Assembly: GCA_022592435.1 (NCBI GenBank)
Contig: JABYQS010000073.1
Span: forward strand, 115,521 to 179,520
Length of the DNA stretch: 64,000 bases
From: Cerioporus squamosus
Lineage: Eukaryota > Basidiomycota > Agaricomycetes > Polyporales > Polyporaceae
Direction: 5' to 3'
A model generated the notes under the pieces. The model worked only from the letters and a program-made list of their open reading frames with translations. It was not told the origin of the DNA and searched no databases. Within the stretch, counting starts at the first letter, position 1. Each line of letters opens with the position of its first letter. Of the stretch, positions 12,278 through 23,237 are shown in pieces. The position numbers and the translations under genes are program-made.

Positions 12278-13814
12278 TTGACGTGTATGCGCGATGGTAG
12301 TACTGGTCAGCCCTGCAGAACTGGGCACGTTAACATAATTCTTCGCAGCGCACGGCTTCCGGTAGCGATCCTAGGAGACGTGGCACCTTCATACCAACAG
12401 GACGCATCGGTGTCGACCGCAAATTTGGTCCCCACGAACGAAGCAACTTCTACGAGTTACATGGAACAACCCCAGGCTCAGATGGTGGCGACGTCTAGGA
12501 AGAAGATGTCAAAGCGACAGCTGCTCGCATTGAAGGAGGCGAGATCTGCTCTCCGGGACTCAGTCGAAGGACTTGATCCCGTCTCCGGGAGCGCAGTGCC
12601 TCAGAGAGCCATATCAATGCTCTCGCGCCCTCAAGCCACTCAAGCTGCCCTCCTTTCCAGTCTCTCTGGCCGGCCGTTTGAAGACATGAAGTTATTCGCA
12701 TTCTCCCGCCGCACGCGTTCCAAGACAATCGACGCGCCACTTCCAATCCTCGTGAACAGTGTGCTATTGCGCAGCACTTCCACTCATTTCGACCAGGGTG
12801 GGTGGGGATCCTCCCTTTGATCTATCTACATTGACTCATTCGTAATGTTTCGGAGACATCAGGCTCTGTGGCGGGGTTCTCTGAGAGCGAGATCACCAAC
12901 CTAGACGCTCCGTATCCCACCATCCGATCTCATGTCTCCTCGGACTATGGCTATGAGTCTGACAGCGATTTGGAGGACGAAGATGAGCAGTTGAATGCCT
13001 ACTCAGTCACTCAGCTGCATCCTCTTCAAGTGGTGAGAAGTCCCGAACTCCGATGCAAGCGACCATTGTGCTGAACCGTGTAATGCCCCCTCAGCCTCGA
13101 CTGCTAGATCATCTGCGGAAGGTGACCGTTCCCCGTGCCGCTATGGACGTGTGATATATGTGGACAATGTCGCTCATGCTACGTGCGTTGCTCCCTAACT
13201 CTCCGGCGACCGACTCCTACACATATTTAAGGACAGACTGAAGTCTTTTGTCTTCTACGCATACACCGGAGGCATCACGTTCCGTCGATTGAAGTCGCAG
13301 GGATCTAAGGCTTCTCCTCTGGGACAGACCGAACCTACGTCGGTACCGGTATGCTCCCCAAAATCCATGTATCGTCTTGCAGACCTGGTATGTCATATGG
13401 TTATTCCTTTGTCTCAGCGTCCGTCTGAAATTGGCCCAGTACGACGTTCCTATGCTCAAGAATCTGGCTAGGAATGACATCAAGATGAAGCTTTCCCCGG
13501 ACAACATCCTCGACGAGCTTTTCTCCACTTTCACCAGCCTGTGAGTGAGGACGTGCCGTGTCTAGCGCTTGTCACTCACCTGCTGATGCCCACTTGTTGG
13601 TAGATACCCTGAGATTGAGGCGTTCGAGCGAGAATATCTGCTCAACAACATCGACAACCCCGTCATACAGCAGAAACTTCCCGATTGGATGGACGCCCTG
13701 GCGGAGGGACGCCTGCCGCAAGGGGCCGCAAAGACGGTCAGCAAGCTGATACTGCGTGAAAGTCGAGCGGCGACCCCGGCTTCGCAACCCACTTCAGGGT
13801 TTTGGCCTGTTTGA
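12278..13814 (+). CDS. BTB/POZ-domain protein
   Basis: A BTB/POZ protein of the type expanded in agaricomycetes. The N-terminal part is polar with SRKKMSKRQLLALKEARSAL, then LSGRPFEDMKLFAFSRRTRS (12655-12725). An intron (about 12798-12861) leads to GSVAGFSESEITNLDAPYPT. The conserved core is RVIYVDNVAHAT, LKSFVFYAYTGGITF, then SPKSMYRLADLYDVPMLKNL, NILDELFSTFTSLYPEIEAFE (13245-13640), which is the usual BTB fold with its following helical segment. The stop is 13812-13814. BTB domains mediate dimerisation and often recruit cullin-3, but no partner can be named. The true start is uncertain: ATGs at 12278, 12462 and 12482 share the frame. The junction near 13030-13100 could not be spliced in frame with ordinary GT-AG sites, so an unusual intron or a base deletion is possible. 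Confidence 0.68.
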
Positions 13815-14130
13815 CTGACTGCGAAACAGTTGAATGCATAGCGTCAGTTTCAGCCCTAGGCACTCCTGTATTGCTCCCGTTGTGCGAGTGGGCCTCAATT
13901 CCCCAGCGAAGTGACGAATTGGTTTGACGATCATGACAGCATGCTTTAGGCTAAGTATGTCACAAAGTAGGCGGTCGAGAGAGGACGTACGTACGTATGG
14001 CGAAGGTGGCCGAGCGCGTCTGGGCGCAGTCGTAACTTCATACACCCTCTTCTCCCCCTCATCTCTTTTCGTCTTTGAATGCATTCCTCGGTGCGTCCAC
14101 AGTACGACTGTGACTGCAGGCCTAGAAAAG
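13815..14130. other. Intergenic spacer
   Basis: The sequence between the BTB gene and the tRNA. The small reading frames on both strands show no recognisable product. The cgtacgtacgta run at 13986-13997 is a short palindromic repeat. Confidence 0.4.
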
Positions 14131-14137
14131 AAAAAAA
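14131..14137 (-). terminator. RNA polymerase III terminator
   Basis: A run of seven T on the minus strand begins four bases after the tRNA 3' end, with four more T after one C. A T-run is the standard Pol III stop signal. Confidence 0.75.
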
Positions 14138-14140
14138 GGA

Positions 14141-14250
14141 TGACAAGAGTGGGATTTGAACCCACGCCTGGATACCCAGATGAGAAACCCGCTGCTTGCA
14201 GGCAAGCTTTCGCTTGAGTCACACGCCTTGGACCGCTCGGCCATCTTGCC
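14141..14250 (-). tRNA. tRNA-Leu (CAA) with an intron
   Basis: Read on the minus strand, the acceptor arm GGCAAGA pairs with TCTTGTC (one G-T pair), followed by discriminator A at 14141. The A box is TGGCCGAGCGG, and the T arm is GTGGG-TTCAAAT-CCCAC, giving a B box close to the GGTTCGANTCC consensus. A long variable arm (TGG-GTAT-CCA) marks the Leu/Ser class. The loop sequence CTCAAG gives anticodon CAA, as in eukaryotic tRNA-Leu(CAA), which usually carries an intron just after the anticodon. The 110-base length leaves room for an intron of about 25 bases (around AGCTTGCCTGCAAGC). The outermost anticodon-stem pair looks mismatched. CCA is not encoded, as normal for eukaryotes. Confidence 0.88.
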
Positions 14251-14475
14251 ATAGTACAACAATACATGACTGTATCCAAGCCAACGGTGATGCTCGTCGC
14301 GTTAGGTATGTACATCGCGGGCCTCACTGAACTCATCTGATCTGAGTGACGGTCCTGAGTCTCCAGTGCAAGTACTTCAGTAACATAGATATTAGCAACG
14401 AGATATGCATCATTACAAGATATTACTGTCCAGAAAGTTTGACCCAAGCCCCAAAACTCTATAACCGATCCAACC

Positions 14476-15904
14476 TCAAGCCGCCACGGCGACCCGTTGA
14501 GGTGTCTCGAAGCCCAACTGAGGTGCGACTCGTGCCGCATCCATGGGTTGCGAGGTTGGGATGTTCAACTGCAGCTTGTGAGCACGGCACTCAGCGAGGA
14601 AATCGGTGAACATCTAGACGTGGACGGAAGTTGTCAGCGTGGGGACGGACATGAGAGAAGAAGGGAAGCAGAACGCACCTCGATGGTGTCAAGAGGTCCA
14701 CCAGCACTCTCCGGATGGAACTGCACGCCCCACACCTTCTTACCAGACTCCGGAGTGGACTTGATACCTTCGACGGAAGAGTCGTTGCAGTTGATGAAGA
14801 ACGGCTCCCACCCAGCGGGGAAGGGGTCTTGCAACTTGAGGGCGTACTGGTGATTCTGGCTGGTCACGTAGACACGACCGGCCTTGATCGAGCCCGACGA
14901 AGCGAGCGCGAGGACAGGCTGGTTGTGACCGCGGTTGCCAAACGTCATGCGGTACGCCTCAAGACCTGCTGCCATCCCGATGACCTGGTGACCCATACAG
15001 ATACCGAACACGGGCTTGTCCCACTCCTGTAGCGTCTTGCGCAAGTGCATCGCAGCCTCCATACAGTGATTGGGATCACCGGGGCCATTGCTGAGGAACA
15101 GTCCGTCGTATTGGTCACGGATCTTATTGAAGTCGAAGTTCCATGGGAGGACGGTGACCGCCGCGCCGCGACGGACGAGCGAGCGAAGGATGTTCGCCTT
15201 CGCGCCGAAGTCGAGCACAGCGATTTTCACGTCACCGGTGGGGTTGAGATCGTAGGGAGTCTTAGTTGAGACCTGGGCGACGAGGTTCTCCGTAGTGGGA
15301 TCCCAGTATTCCTCGGACGCGGTGGGGCGAGGGACGCGTCAGGCCCGACAGCAAGCCGACCGAGTGTCGTACCCTGATCCCGCAGAAGACGAGTAATCGC
15401 GCGAGTGTCGACACCCGTGATACCCGGAACGTTGTTCCGCTGGCACCAGGACGCAAGGGACTCGACGGCCGTGTAGTGGGAGAACTTCTCTGCGACGTCA
15501 GCGACGACAACGGCCGTGCACTGAATCTTCTCAGACTCCAAGGTGACCCCACGTCATGGCTATTCACGGGGGTCTTGTTATTGGGCACGCCATAGTTGCC
15601 AATGAGGGGGGTGGTGAAGACGAGGATCTGGCCTCGGTACGAGGGGTCCGTCATAGACTCCGTGTCTAGACCGGCAGTCAGCAGAAAGCTCGGGAAGTAG
15701 CGTATGACTCGACTCACAAGATGTGATGGAAGTCGAGAACACGGTCTCTCCATATATGCTTCGTGGGGCGCCGAAGGAGCGGCCTACGAACGACTGGCCA
15801 GTCTTCAGGTGGAGGACCGCGGGGGGCATGGTGGTAGAAGGCGACGCATGGCTAGCGAAGCCCCGCGAGAAACGAGCGATACGAGTGAAGTTGCGAACCA
15901 ACAT
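14476..15904 (-). CDS. cpa1: Carbamoyl-phosphate synthase, arginine-specific small subunit
   Basis: The glutaminase subunit of the arginine-specific carbamoyl-phosphate synthase: it hydrolyses glutamine and passes ammonia to the large subunit. Translation starts at 15904 with a basic, serine-rich mitochondrial targeting-like leader ([20 protein letters not shown]). The CPSase small N-domain follows ([55 protein letters not shown]). The class I glutamine amidotransferase domain is [30 protein letters not shown], then nucleophile Cys in [11 protein letters not shown], and His/Glu in [12 protein letters not shown] final intron near 14620-14685 leads to [12 protein letters not shown] and a stop at 14476-14478. 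Two places, near 15550 and near 15335, need one extra base beside a G/C run to keep the conserved frame. An attenuator uORF precedes it. Divergent from the BSD gene. Confidence 0.9.
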
Positions 15905-15920
15905 CTTGTTGAGCGGGCTT

Positions 15921-16056
15921 TTAATGGCTGAGGAGCGAGAAAACGAGGTCGCTGAGGTAACTGTGAACGAAGACACCCGTCAGTCCGACCTCGCTCGTAT
16001 GCAACTGGAGGAAAGCAGTGAACTTACTCGTCGCGAGTGTTCTGAGTGAAAGTCAT
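15921..16056 (-). CDS. Arginine attenuator peptide uORF, split by an intron
   Basis: This upstream ORF lies in the cpa1 leader. Exon 1 (16056-16028) reads MTFTQNTRD; an intron (16027-15961, gtaagt...ttcacag) follows. Exon 2 (15960-15921) completes an Asp codon and gives DYLSDLVFSLLSH then stop, for 22 residues in total. The FT(x)nDYLSD core and the 20-25 residue length match the fungal arginine attenuator peptide, whose translation stalls ribosomes at its stop codon when arginine is high and so blocks re-initiation at cpa1/arg-2. The uORF stop is 16 bases before the cpa1 ATG. The conserved Asp is created only by splicing across the intron. The C-terminal half (LVFSLLSH) differs from the ascomycete HLWRALNA, so function is inferred. 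Confidence 0.85.
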
Positions 16057-16189
16057 CAACGAGCGGAGTCGCTCAGTTCAAGAAGGGGTTGGGATGCTGG
16101 AGGAAGGCAGGTCGCGGTGCGTGGCAGAGAATTTTGGTGACTCGCGTCCCGAGTACGTCAGAACTTATGAGGATCCCGCCGTGGGAACG

Positions 16190-16245
16190 TGACTTATCAC
16201 CGACATGATAAGGGCTAATGAACAGTTAATCCTATCTTATCTATT
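16190..16245. promoter_or_regulatory. GATA-element cluster between cpa1 and the BSD gene
   Basis: TTATC at 16194-16198, GATAAG at 16207-16212 and CTATCTTATCT at 16232-16242 lie in the 385-base divergent promoter. GATA factors of the AreA/Nit2 type activate nitrogen genes, and cpa1 is a nitrogen-metabolism gene, so nitrogen control is plausible. Which of the two genes they serve is unknown. Confidence 0.5.
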
Positions 16246-16441
16246 CAATGACTGGGTAAGATCGGACTTAAATGCTGTAAGAGGCTGTAAGTAAAAGTGC
16301 TTATGGATACTTACAAGCTAAGACTGGAAGCAATCAAGCCGTCAGACTCATACAAACCGTACTGACTGCGGCGCTTCTCTCTTCCAGTAGCATCCGACAT
16401 TGAACGCTCTTGACCGCCGCTCTCATGACCATCCATTCACT

Positions 16442-18182
16442 ATGAATTTCTTTGACGCTTACGATGTACCTGGAACGGCTACCCCACCTCCGAATCCACC
16501 TCAGCAGAGCCTGAACGAGGAGGTTACGCAGGTTGTCGGGCAGCTCTCGCGGTTCTGGGGAGGTTTCAGGAAACAAGTACGCTGCTGTGCCCTTTCAACG
16601 AATCCTAAGCTAAGGCGCACAGCGTCTTCTGTAGAGTCAGGTCGCTTTCGAGACCGCACGCAAAGACCTCGGAGATGTCGTGCAGCAGGCGCAGAAGGAA
16701 CTCACGAAGCTCACGTCGGAGGCGCCTCCCCCTCCTCCTGAAGCCCCAGAACCCAGTGCTTCCTCCACTGAGCAGGCAGCATCTATACCATCTGCAGCTG
16801 AAGTGTCTGCCTCGTCCCCCTCTACATCCACCGATCCCCATGACACCTCCACCTCCGACGAAGCTGTTCCCGAGACCTCCGCATCTCAGCCGCAGACCCT
16901 GTTCGCGCGACTGCAGTCCTCATTGCCCCCGTCACTTGTCAATACCGTCCAAACTCAGCTACCGGAGTCCCTCAAGGAGACACTGAAGCACGCGCGCGTC
17001 GGGAGTGCGAACCTCACCGCCTTGGATTTCGCACAGCTCCGCAGCACGATCACTACGGAGCTGCATCGCGTACAGGGCGCGACGGAGGAGTACGTCCATC
17101 GCAGCGAGGAGTTCTTGCGCGAAGCTGGCGAGTTTCTGAAGGATGCTGTGAAGGTCGTGCCGCCGGAGGAAGGCGACTCCGGATACCCCGGACTCATCTG
17201 GGACGGTACGGATGTGTGGATGCTACCCTCCGTGGGCGCTGCGGAGCCCGCTGTCCCCGGAAACGACAGGGCAAGGGCAAGGAGAGGGAGTCGTCGACTG
17301 GCTCCGGACGGCCCTCGGTAGACACGCTGCGGGCGGTGGCGACACGCGCTGAATCGATGCTGAAGCAGCTCCGACACGATCCTGCGGTGATCAAGGTGGA
17401 CCCGAAGGATGATGAGAACGTGCGGGAGATATACACGAACTGGTTGGCCACAGAGGCAGCTTCGGAGGATCGCGGATTGGGTACGACCGCGTGGCAGAAC
17501 AAAGTTGAACGGGCTCTGGCAGATCCGGTGGATGGCAACGCATTGCAGGCAACGTTCGACGCCTTAGGTGCGCTGATACCGAGTTCCGTGTTCGCGTTTG
17601 ACGTCTGTTGACATCTCAATCAGTGCCAGAGACGCTCACTCAGGAGGAGTTCTGGACACGTTACTTCTTCCGCGTATACCAGGTGGAGCGGGAGGAGGCA
17701 CAAAGGAGAGCCATCATTCAGGGTATGCATAATCGCCCGCAATCGTGAGACGGATGTTGAAATTGTTCGCAGGTACGGCCGCTGTCAACGACGAGGATTT
17801 CAGCTGGGAAGACGACGACGACGATCCGACGTCACCGACCACAAAGGTTGCTCCCACACAAACCTTTGAAACAGCTCCCCCGCATCATGAGGCGTCGCCT
17901 GGGCACCTCAGTGCACCTCCACCAGCAACCAAGTCTCGGGTTTCGACTCCGGGAAATCTCAGCCCGCGTCAGAGTAGTGAAGACAGCTACGACGTCGTGT
18001 CGTCGCAGGTTAGCAGCAATGGCGGGGCTGAGACGGCCACTCTGAAGGCGAAGAAGACGGATGGCGAGAGTGATGGTGATGATGACGGTGACGACGGTGA
18101 CGATAGTGGAGAGGAGGAGGAGGAAGAGGAGGAAGGAGACGAAGACGAAGACGAGGAGGAAGAAGATAGCGACTGGGAATAG
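16442..18182 (+). CDS. BSD-domain protein with acidic C-terminus
   Basis: The product starts MNFFDAYDVPGTATPPPN, then a helical region (LNEEVTQVVGQLSRFWGGFRKQ, FETARKDLGDVVQQAQKEL), proline/serine-rich linker, and VPPEEGDSGYPGLIWDGTDVWMLP. The BSD domain follows: WQNKVERALADP, ALQATFDALVPETL, then EEFWTRYFFRVYQVE with its paired aromatic residues (17490-17700). An intron (about 17568-17622) splits ALV-PETL. The tail is an aspartate/glutamate run of more than 30 residues ending SDWE (stop 18180-18182). BSD domains occur in TFIIH p62 and in synapse-associated-protein-like factors; this architecture fits the latter group (fungal SYAP1/Dos2-like), with a role unproven in fungi. Near 17255 the frame must gain one base at gtccccgg to continue from AEPAVP into RKRQGKGKERESS; a base deletion is suspected. 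Confidence 0.82.
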
Positions 18183-18621
18183 GCGCTTCGGTCTTCCGTT
18201 GATCGCACTCTCTCAAATGCATGTGTGTTGCATTCATGATGTGTAGGAACTATGTACTGTATGTATGGACCAGGCCATGGATATCGTTCAGTCAGCCCAG
18301 TAGTAGTACGCTCAGTCCCAGACGCCTGCCCCGAGCCTCGAAGGAGTGGCGGTGTTAGATGTGGTCATGCCGGCGCGAGGATGATTAGCGTCTGCTGCGG
18401 CTGTGCGTGACTTCCTCCTGTCCGGTCGAGTTCTCCATCCTCATCGGCGCCGGCGACGACTAGTTATCATCGCCTTTCGCAGCGTCCTCAAGACTGCTAT
18501 AGATAGTCTCTGCACTATCTCTTCGACTCCCACCACCTGCCTCGCCAGTGACTTGCGTGCTAACTGCTGCTCAGACCCCTCCGCGCCGAGTTCGTATTAG
18601 TGTCTAACTAGACTTGCCGCC
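18183..18621. other. Intergenic promoter region
   Basis: The 3' flank of the BSD gene and the promoter and leader of the Zn2Cys6 regulator. The last 150 bases are CT-rich, as is usual for basidiomycete leaders. No conserved reading frame is seen. Confidence 0.4.
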
Positions 18622-21600
18622 ATGACGTCTGGCCCATTTCCCATTGACTACTCGCTAGTAGATCTCGACACTTCAGAACTTGAGAGCATCCTGGGGATCT
18701 CCCCGTCTCCTTCATACATCGGTACTAGCTCTGCTTCCCCTGGGACATCCGCGGCCTCAGAACCATCCCCGACGCAATCCTCGGACCTGTTCCAGACCGG
18801 TCCCAGCAGCAGCCGCGGCTCATCTTCGTCCCCAGCCCGCACGTCCAAGACCTATTGGAAGAGGGTCCGTCAAAAGGTTGACCTTGCCCCAGGGCAACCT
18901 CCTACTGCACGAGGCAACCCTCGCATCCGCGTGTTTGTCGCTTGCTACCAATGGTGAGGCCGAAGCAATTGATGTTTCTATGAAGCTAGTTCTAGAGCTG
19001 GCACCTCCCCGCGTGCATGAGGCACGCATCTGCCACCAGCAGTAGCCGAGCATCCGCGATGTCGGGTACGGGCCCACTGCTGGGACAAGCGCTGTACTTG
19101 AGTCCTCTCCGAGCTGGTCACCGTTTACCACCTCCCCCCCCCCCCCCCACCTGCATACGCTTGTGCTGTGATCTCCCATGACACTGCGACGGATTCTACA
19201 CGGACACCGTAGCGCACTTTCTCGTGCACATCCCGACGGCAATGTTGGACTTCGCTAACAGCTTCTACCACAGCCGGGCACGCAAGATACGTTGCGACGG
19301 CGCGAAGCCCATATGCCATAACTGCCAAAAGCGTCCCTCTGAGGCGGAGCAATGCAACTATGACTCGGGGCCAAACCGGCGAGGTCGAGAAAGGGGCACT
19401 GCTCGAGATCGCGCGCCGCAGCAAGCATCGACGGCCAAGAAGGCGCCGACGCGTAGGCTGAGTATGGGCAAAAGTCACGATCCAAGCTCAAACCCCCGCG
19501 AAGACGCCCCTTACAATGTGCACGCGCCTTACGAGGAGATTTCTACTGCTCAGGCGCAGAAGCCGCCGTCACTGGAGCATGATTTCCTTGAGTTATCTGA
19601 CGTATGTTGTTGAACTTGCAGTGCATCGTTCTGCTTTTCCTGACCGTCGGCTCTCGCAGGCCATGATGTGGTCGGACTTCGCCACGGACCCGCTACTCTA
19701 CGATGTAACCATGTCAACAGAGATCTCACAGTTCCAGGTACCAGGTATCTTCGTCACCCCTCCTCAACGGGGCAACGGGGAAGACGAACGGGAGCAGCAG
19801 GAGCAGTCCATTCCTTCCCGGCCAGGCACCCAGTTCGCGCGCGACACCTGGTGGGACGCCCTTCTCAGCTTCTATGCCACCGAGCGCGATCCTGGCGACA
19901 TCGACGGTCCGGTCGTCTCGCTATCCCTGGCCCAGCGGAGCGCCGCAATGAAGACGATTATGGTCGACCTGAAGGCGCTTCTGCAGGCGTCCCCATGCTG
20001 GGTCAGCTTCCTGCACGTCCCGCGTTTCTTCGACTCCCTCTTCAACCCTGTCCGCCGAAACTCGTTACAGCCTGCTCTCCTGCTGAGTGGCCTCGCTCTC
20101 GGTGCTTTCGCGCAAAGTTCCGAGGTCGAGAATGGCGCACGAGGAAGGCAGAAGGCGCTGAAGCTCCTGGAAATGGCACATGGCGCCCTTGAAGGCGCCC
20201 TTGCCACCGGATGGGTCGACATCGGGCTTGCACAGGCAGCATTGGTGCGTGCGCTATACATGTCGACTAGGGTCACTGATATGAACTGAGCTATCTCAGC
20301 TCATCGTCTACTTCGAGATGCAATCGCATCCTGCGCAGTCCATCGAACGATCCCGGTCAGCGATATCGCTACTGGATTCGCTGATGAGAATGTTCTCTTT
20401 CGCGACCATCGACGAGGGTATCAAGCCCAGAGGTCGATCGCCTTTCAAACATTTGCAGCCCACAGCCACCTATGCGGGCTTTAACCCCGCCGCGCAGTTG
20501 GGCTTCTTCACCCCTCAGATGCCGCCGAATGATTACCACGTGCCAATGCAAATGCCAACGGGGCCTAGTTTTGGCGCCACTATCGCCTCGACGCTGTCAC
20601 CAGCGAGCGCCTACAGCGGTAGCACCAGCAGTTCTTCATCATCGCCTGCACACAGCGACAGCTCCCATGGACAACGGGGATGCAACTGCCATGCCCTGTC
20701 TCTCGGCACGAATTGGCCGTCGGTGCACAAGCTCGCACCGGCTTTCGCTTCGACGATGATGTGGCCTGAGGGACTGGCCGAGGGTGACTTCAAACGAGAG
20801 GAATGCCGGAGGCTCGTCTGGGCTACCGTCATGGTGATTGCGAACCTCCACGCATACATAGCCTCGATCCCAGGCTCCTCCACGATAGACAACGGGACGC
20901 TGTTCGTCCGCGAGCCCGAAAACGTGCGTGTGCTTGTCCCCCTTCTGGAACCGTGTCTCCAACCGCATACCGATGCTGATGCTGACATACCCTCGCAGTT
21001 CGCCTTGATGCTTCCAGGGGAGGCCCTCGCGGCGGCAGGTGCGACGGTCGAGCCGGACGACATGTGGACGCTGAGCATGCGCACGATGCTCCTCCTGCAC
21101 GTCTGCATGCGCGTGCGGGAGAGCAGGGGCACCAGCCAGGCGGACCGCGCGCAGCTCGCGGTGCAGGCCTGGCTCGAGATCGAGGACCTCGAGCAACGGC
21201 TCGCGCGGCACACGTGTGAGCTCGACACGTCCTTTGGTTTCCAAGCGAAGGAGCTGCTCTTCGGGTGAGTCCCGTAGTCCCAAATTTATTCGAGAGGCCG
21301 ATCGATAGGGCGTGAAGAGTGCTTGTGCTGACGTGTTTGGGCCGGGACAGGATGCGGATGTTGACCTCATACGAGTTCCGGAACTTCATCCCGCAGGTCA
21401 CGACGTAAGTGCTGCCCCCTTCTCGGCGTGGGCATGTGTTGTTTTGAACGCACCCTGATTCACGATTCTGGCCCGCAGCACCGGGAGCAGGCTGTTCTAC
21501 CGCGACAAAGCCGAGGACTGGCGTAAGTCATCTTTAGCGCTCGACGCCCTCAGCTCAGCTGGCATGGTCCGCTAACCAAACCTCGGCCCCCCGCCCTCTG

Positions 21601-22113
21601 CAGTGCGATACATCGACCAATGCAACACCTGGATCTGGGCGGGCTTGCGCCGAGCGGATCAGTCCCCCGCGCAGGACCACCGCAAGTCGATCCTCATCTT
21701 CTGGTTCATCGCCAACATTCGGAGGTCAGTCTCCCCCCGCTTGCTCCTTACGGGCACAACGGGTGTTTATCGATGCTGATGCGCATACATCTCCTCTCGC
21801 AGGGCGCTCATGTTGTGGGGGAATGACTCCGATCTGATATATGCGCTCGAAGTATCGAAGCGTTTCGCAGATCACACCGAGTACCTGATGCTGTTCTGGC
21901 CCAACATACGTAAGTCGTGTGTCCGCTAGGCCGTTCCTATACTCTTCCGCAGTCGGACCGAAGGCTGACGTGCGTGCATGTGTTTCAGGCTTGCGAGGGG
22001 TGTGGCAGGGTGTCCGTATGCAACTGGTCGCGGCGTGTCTCAAGGCTGGGATCCCACCGCCATCTGCCGACATCCCCCGAATCCCCCAGTCTGCGCCCGC
22101 AGCTGCAGCTTAG
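18622..22113 (+). CDS. Zn2Cys6 (fungal binuclear zinc cluster) transcription factor
   Basis: A fungal transcription factor. The N-terminus MTSGPFPIDYSLVDLDTSELESILG is acidic and serine-rich. The zinc cluster is assembled over a 320-base intron (18954-19273): exon 1 ends ACYQ plus two bases of a Cys codon, and exon 2 supplies the rest, giving CYQCRARKIRCDGAKPICHNC followed by QKRPSEAEQCNYD. This is a complete C-x2-C-x6-C-x6-C-x2-C-x9-C cluster with the RKIRCDG signature. After a proline/serine linker comes the regulatory region (SQFQVPGIFVTPP, FFDSLFNPVRRNSLQPALLL, KALKLLEMAHGALEGALATG, EECRRLVWATVMVIANLHAY, RMLTSYEFRNFIPQ). It ends with short exons (LRYIDQCNTWIWAGLRRADQ, ALMLWGNDSDLIYALE, GVWQGVRMQLVAACLKAGIP) and a stop at 22111-22113. 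This long C-terminal region resembles agaricomycete regulators of unknown target. Target genes cannot be told. Confidence 0.85.
19134..19148 (+). repeat. Homopolymer of 15 C inside the transcription-factor intron
   Basis: Fifteen consecutive C on the plus strand lie within the long first intron of the zinc-cluster gene. Such runs are slippage-prone and often misread in assemblies, so the exact length is uncertain. Confidence 0.85.
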
Positions 22114-22310
22114 TCGCCGTCTATCTTTCTTTCATATTCTCTTAGATCTCGTCTATCGCGTCCTTCGCGATGCACGCTCGATAATCACAGTGGAATGTGC
22201 TTCCGTTTTACGATAGCTATCATACATTCCGCCGTACTGTACAACAGGATCTACTATACAACACGTGAAGCAGTGCCCGACGCCTCTGCGTGCAATGGCG
22301 AGCCGCCGAC

Positions 22311-23136
22311 TTAGATCTCGGGGTGGGTGTACTTGAGAGCAGCGAACTCGCGCCCGCCGGCCTTCTCGATGACCTTGTCCTGGAGGGCGCCGACTGCACC
22401 GGCAGCCTTCTGGGCAACGCCGCCCGTCTGCGGGGCAGCGGGGTGCGGGCGGGTCGGGACCACCTTGCGCGCCTTGAGGAACGCACGGGCAAGTTTCTAC
22501 ATCAAGGCACGTCAAATCCAGCCGCTACTGAGCCTATAGCGAAGGCACGTACGTCGTTGTCCTGCGGCGAGAGCTTCTGGCGCATGATGGGGTGCTGCTC
22601 GTCCTCCTCTTCCTTGGCGTGGGTGAGGAAGGTAGTGACGGCCTTGGTGATCACCTCGTCGTACTCGGGGCTGGCGACGGAGGTGCTATCGGCCTTGTAG
22701 ACGAGCTGCTTGATTTCGTGATGCTCCTCTGTGAGGTGTGGTTTACACGCGTTATCAGATAAGATAGGGTTGAGGGTGCCGATCACGCTTACCCTTGTTG
22801 TGGGCCGCGGTGTCGCCCAGGCCGAGGGTGCTGTAGTCGTTGTAGACGGACACCTCTCTGTACGGCAATGATAGGTGAGGACTGAGTCAGTGAGTGAGCG
22901 ACGGGAACGTACTCTGCGTCGCCGTGGATGGCCATCTCGCGGACGAGAGTGTTCGCGATGGTCGCCTTCTCATCGCGGTTAGTCGTGGCCTTGTATCTGC
23001 GTGACGACGGTGAGCGGCGAGAATATCAAGTCAAGAGGCCAACTGACCTCTCGAAGAGGTCGCGGACGTTGTCGTGGTCAAGCTTGATCTCGTGGCAGAC
23101 GTCAAGCATGTTGGTCGCGGTGCCGACGGAAGACAT
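22311..23136 (-). CDS. Hemerythrin-like (HHE cation-binding) domain protein
   Basis: A small protein with an HHE/hemerythrin four-helix fold that binds a di-iron centre through His and acidic residues. It starts MSSVGTATNMLDVCHEIKLD (23136), then HDNVRDLFERYKATTNRDEK, LVREMAIHGDAEEVSVY, EEHHEIKQLVYKAD, FLTHAKEEEDEQHPIMRQKL, and ends QDKVIEKAGGREFAALKYTH then PEI with stop 22311-22313. The repeated H-x(2-3)-E/D pairs in each helix are the expected metal ligands. Five or six short exons; about 200 residues. Fungal relatives are linked to stress and iron or oxygen handling, but no reaction is established. A TATA box lies 100 bases upstream. An ATC(A/T)GATAA iron-type GATA motif sits in an intron at 22752-22762. 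Confidence 0.88.
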
Positions 23137-23237
23137 GGTATCGGTGGTGGAGAGTTGGCGAGTCGAGGAGTAAAGTGTATGTGGGTGGAAGGAGAAGACG
23201 AGAGGGGCTCAGTGAGGAGAGTGGGGCTGTTGGAGGG

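Noticed and set aside
18090..18180. Trinucleotide-like GAG/GAC run as a separate repeat element
   Set aside because: It encodes the acidic tail of the BSD-domain protein and is a normal low-complexity coding tract.
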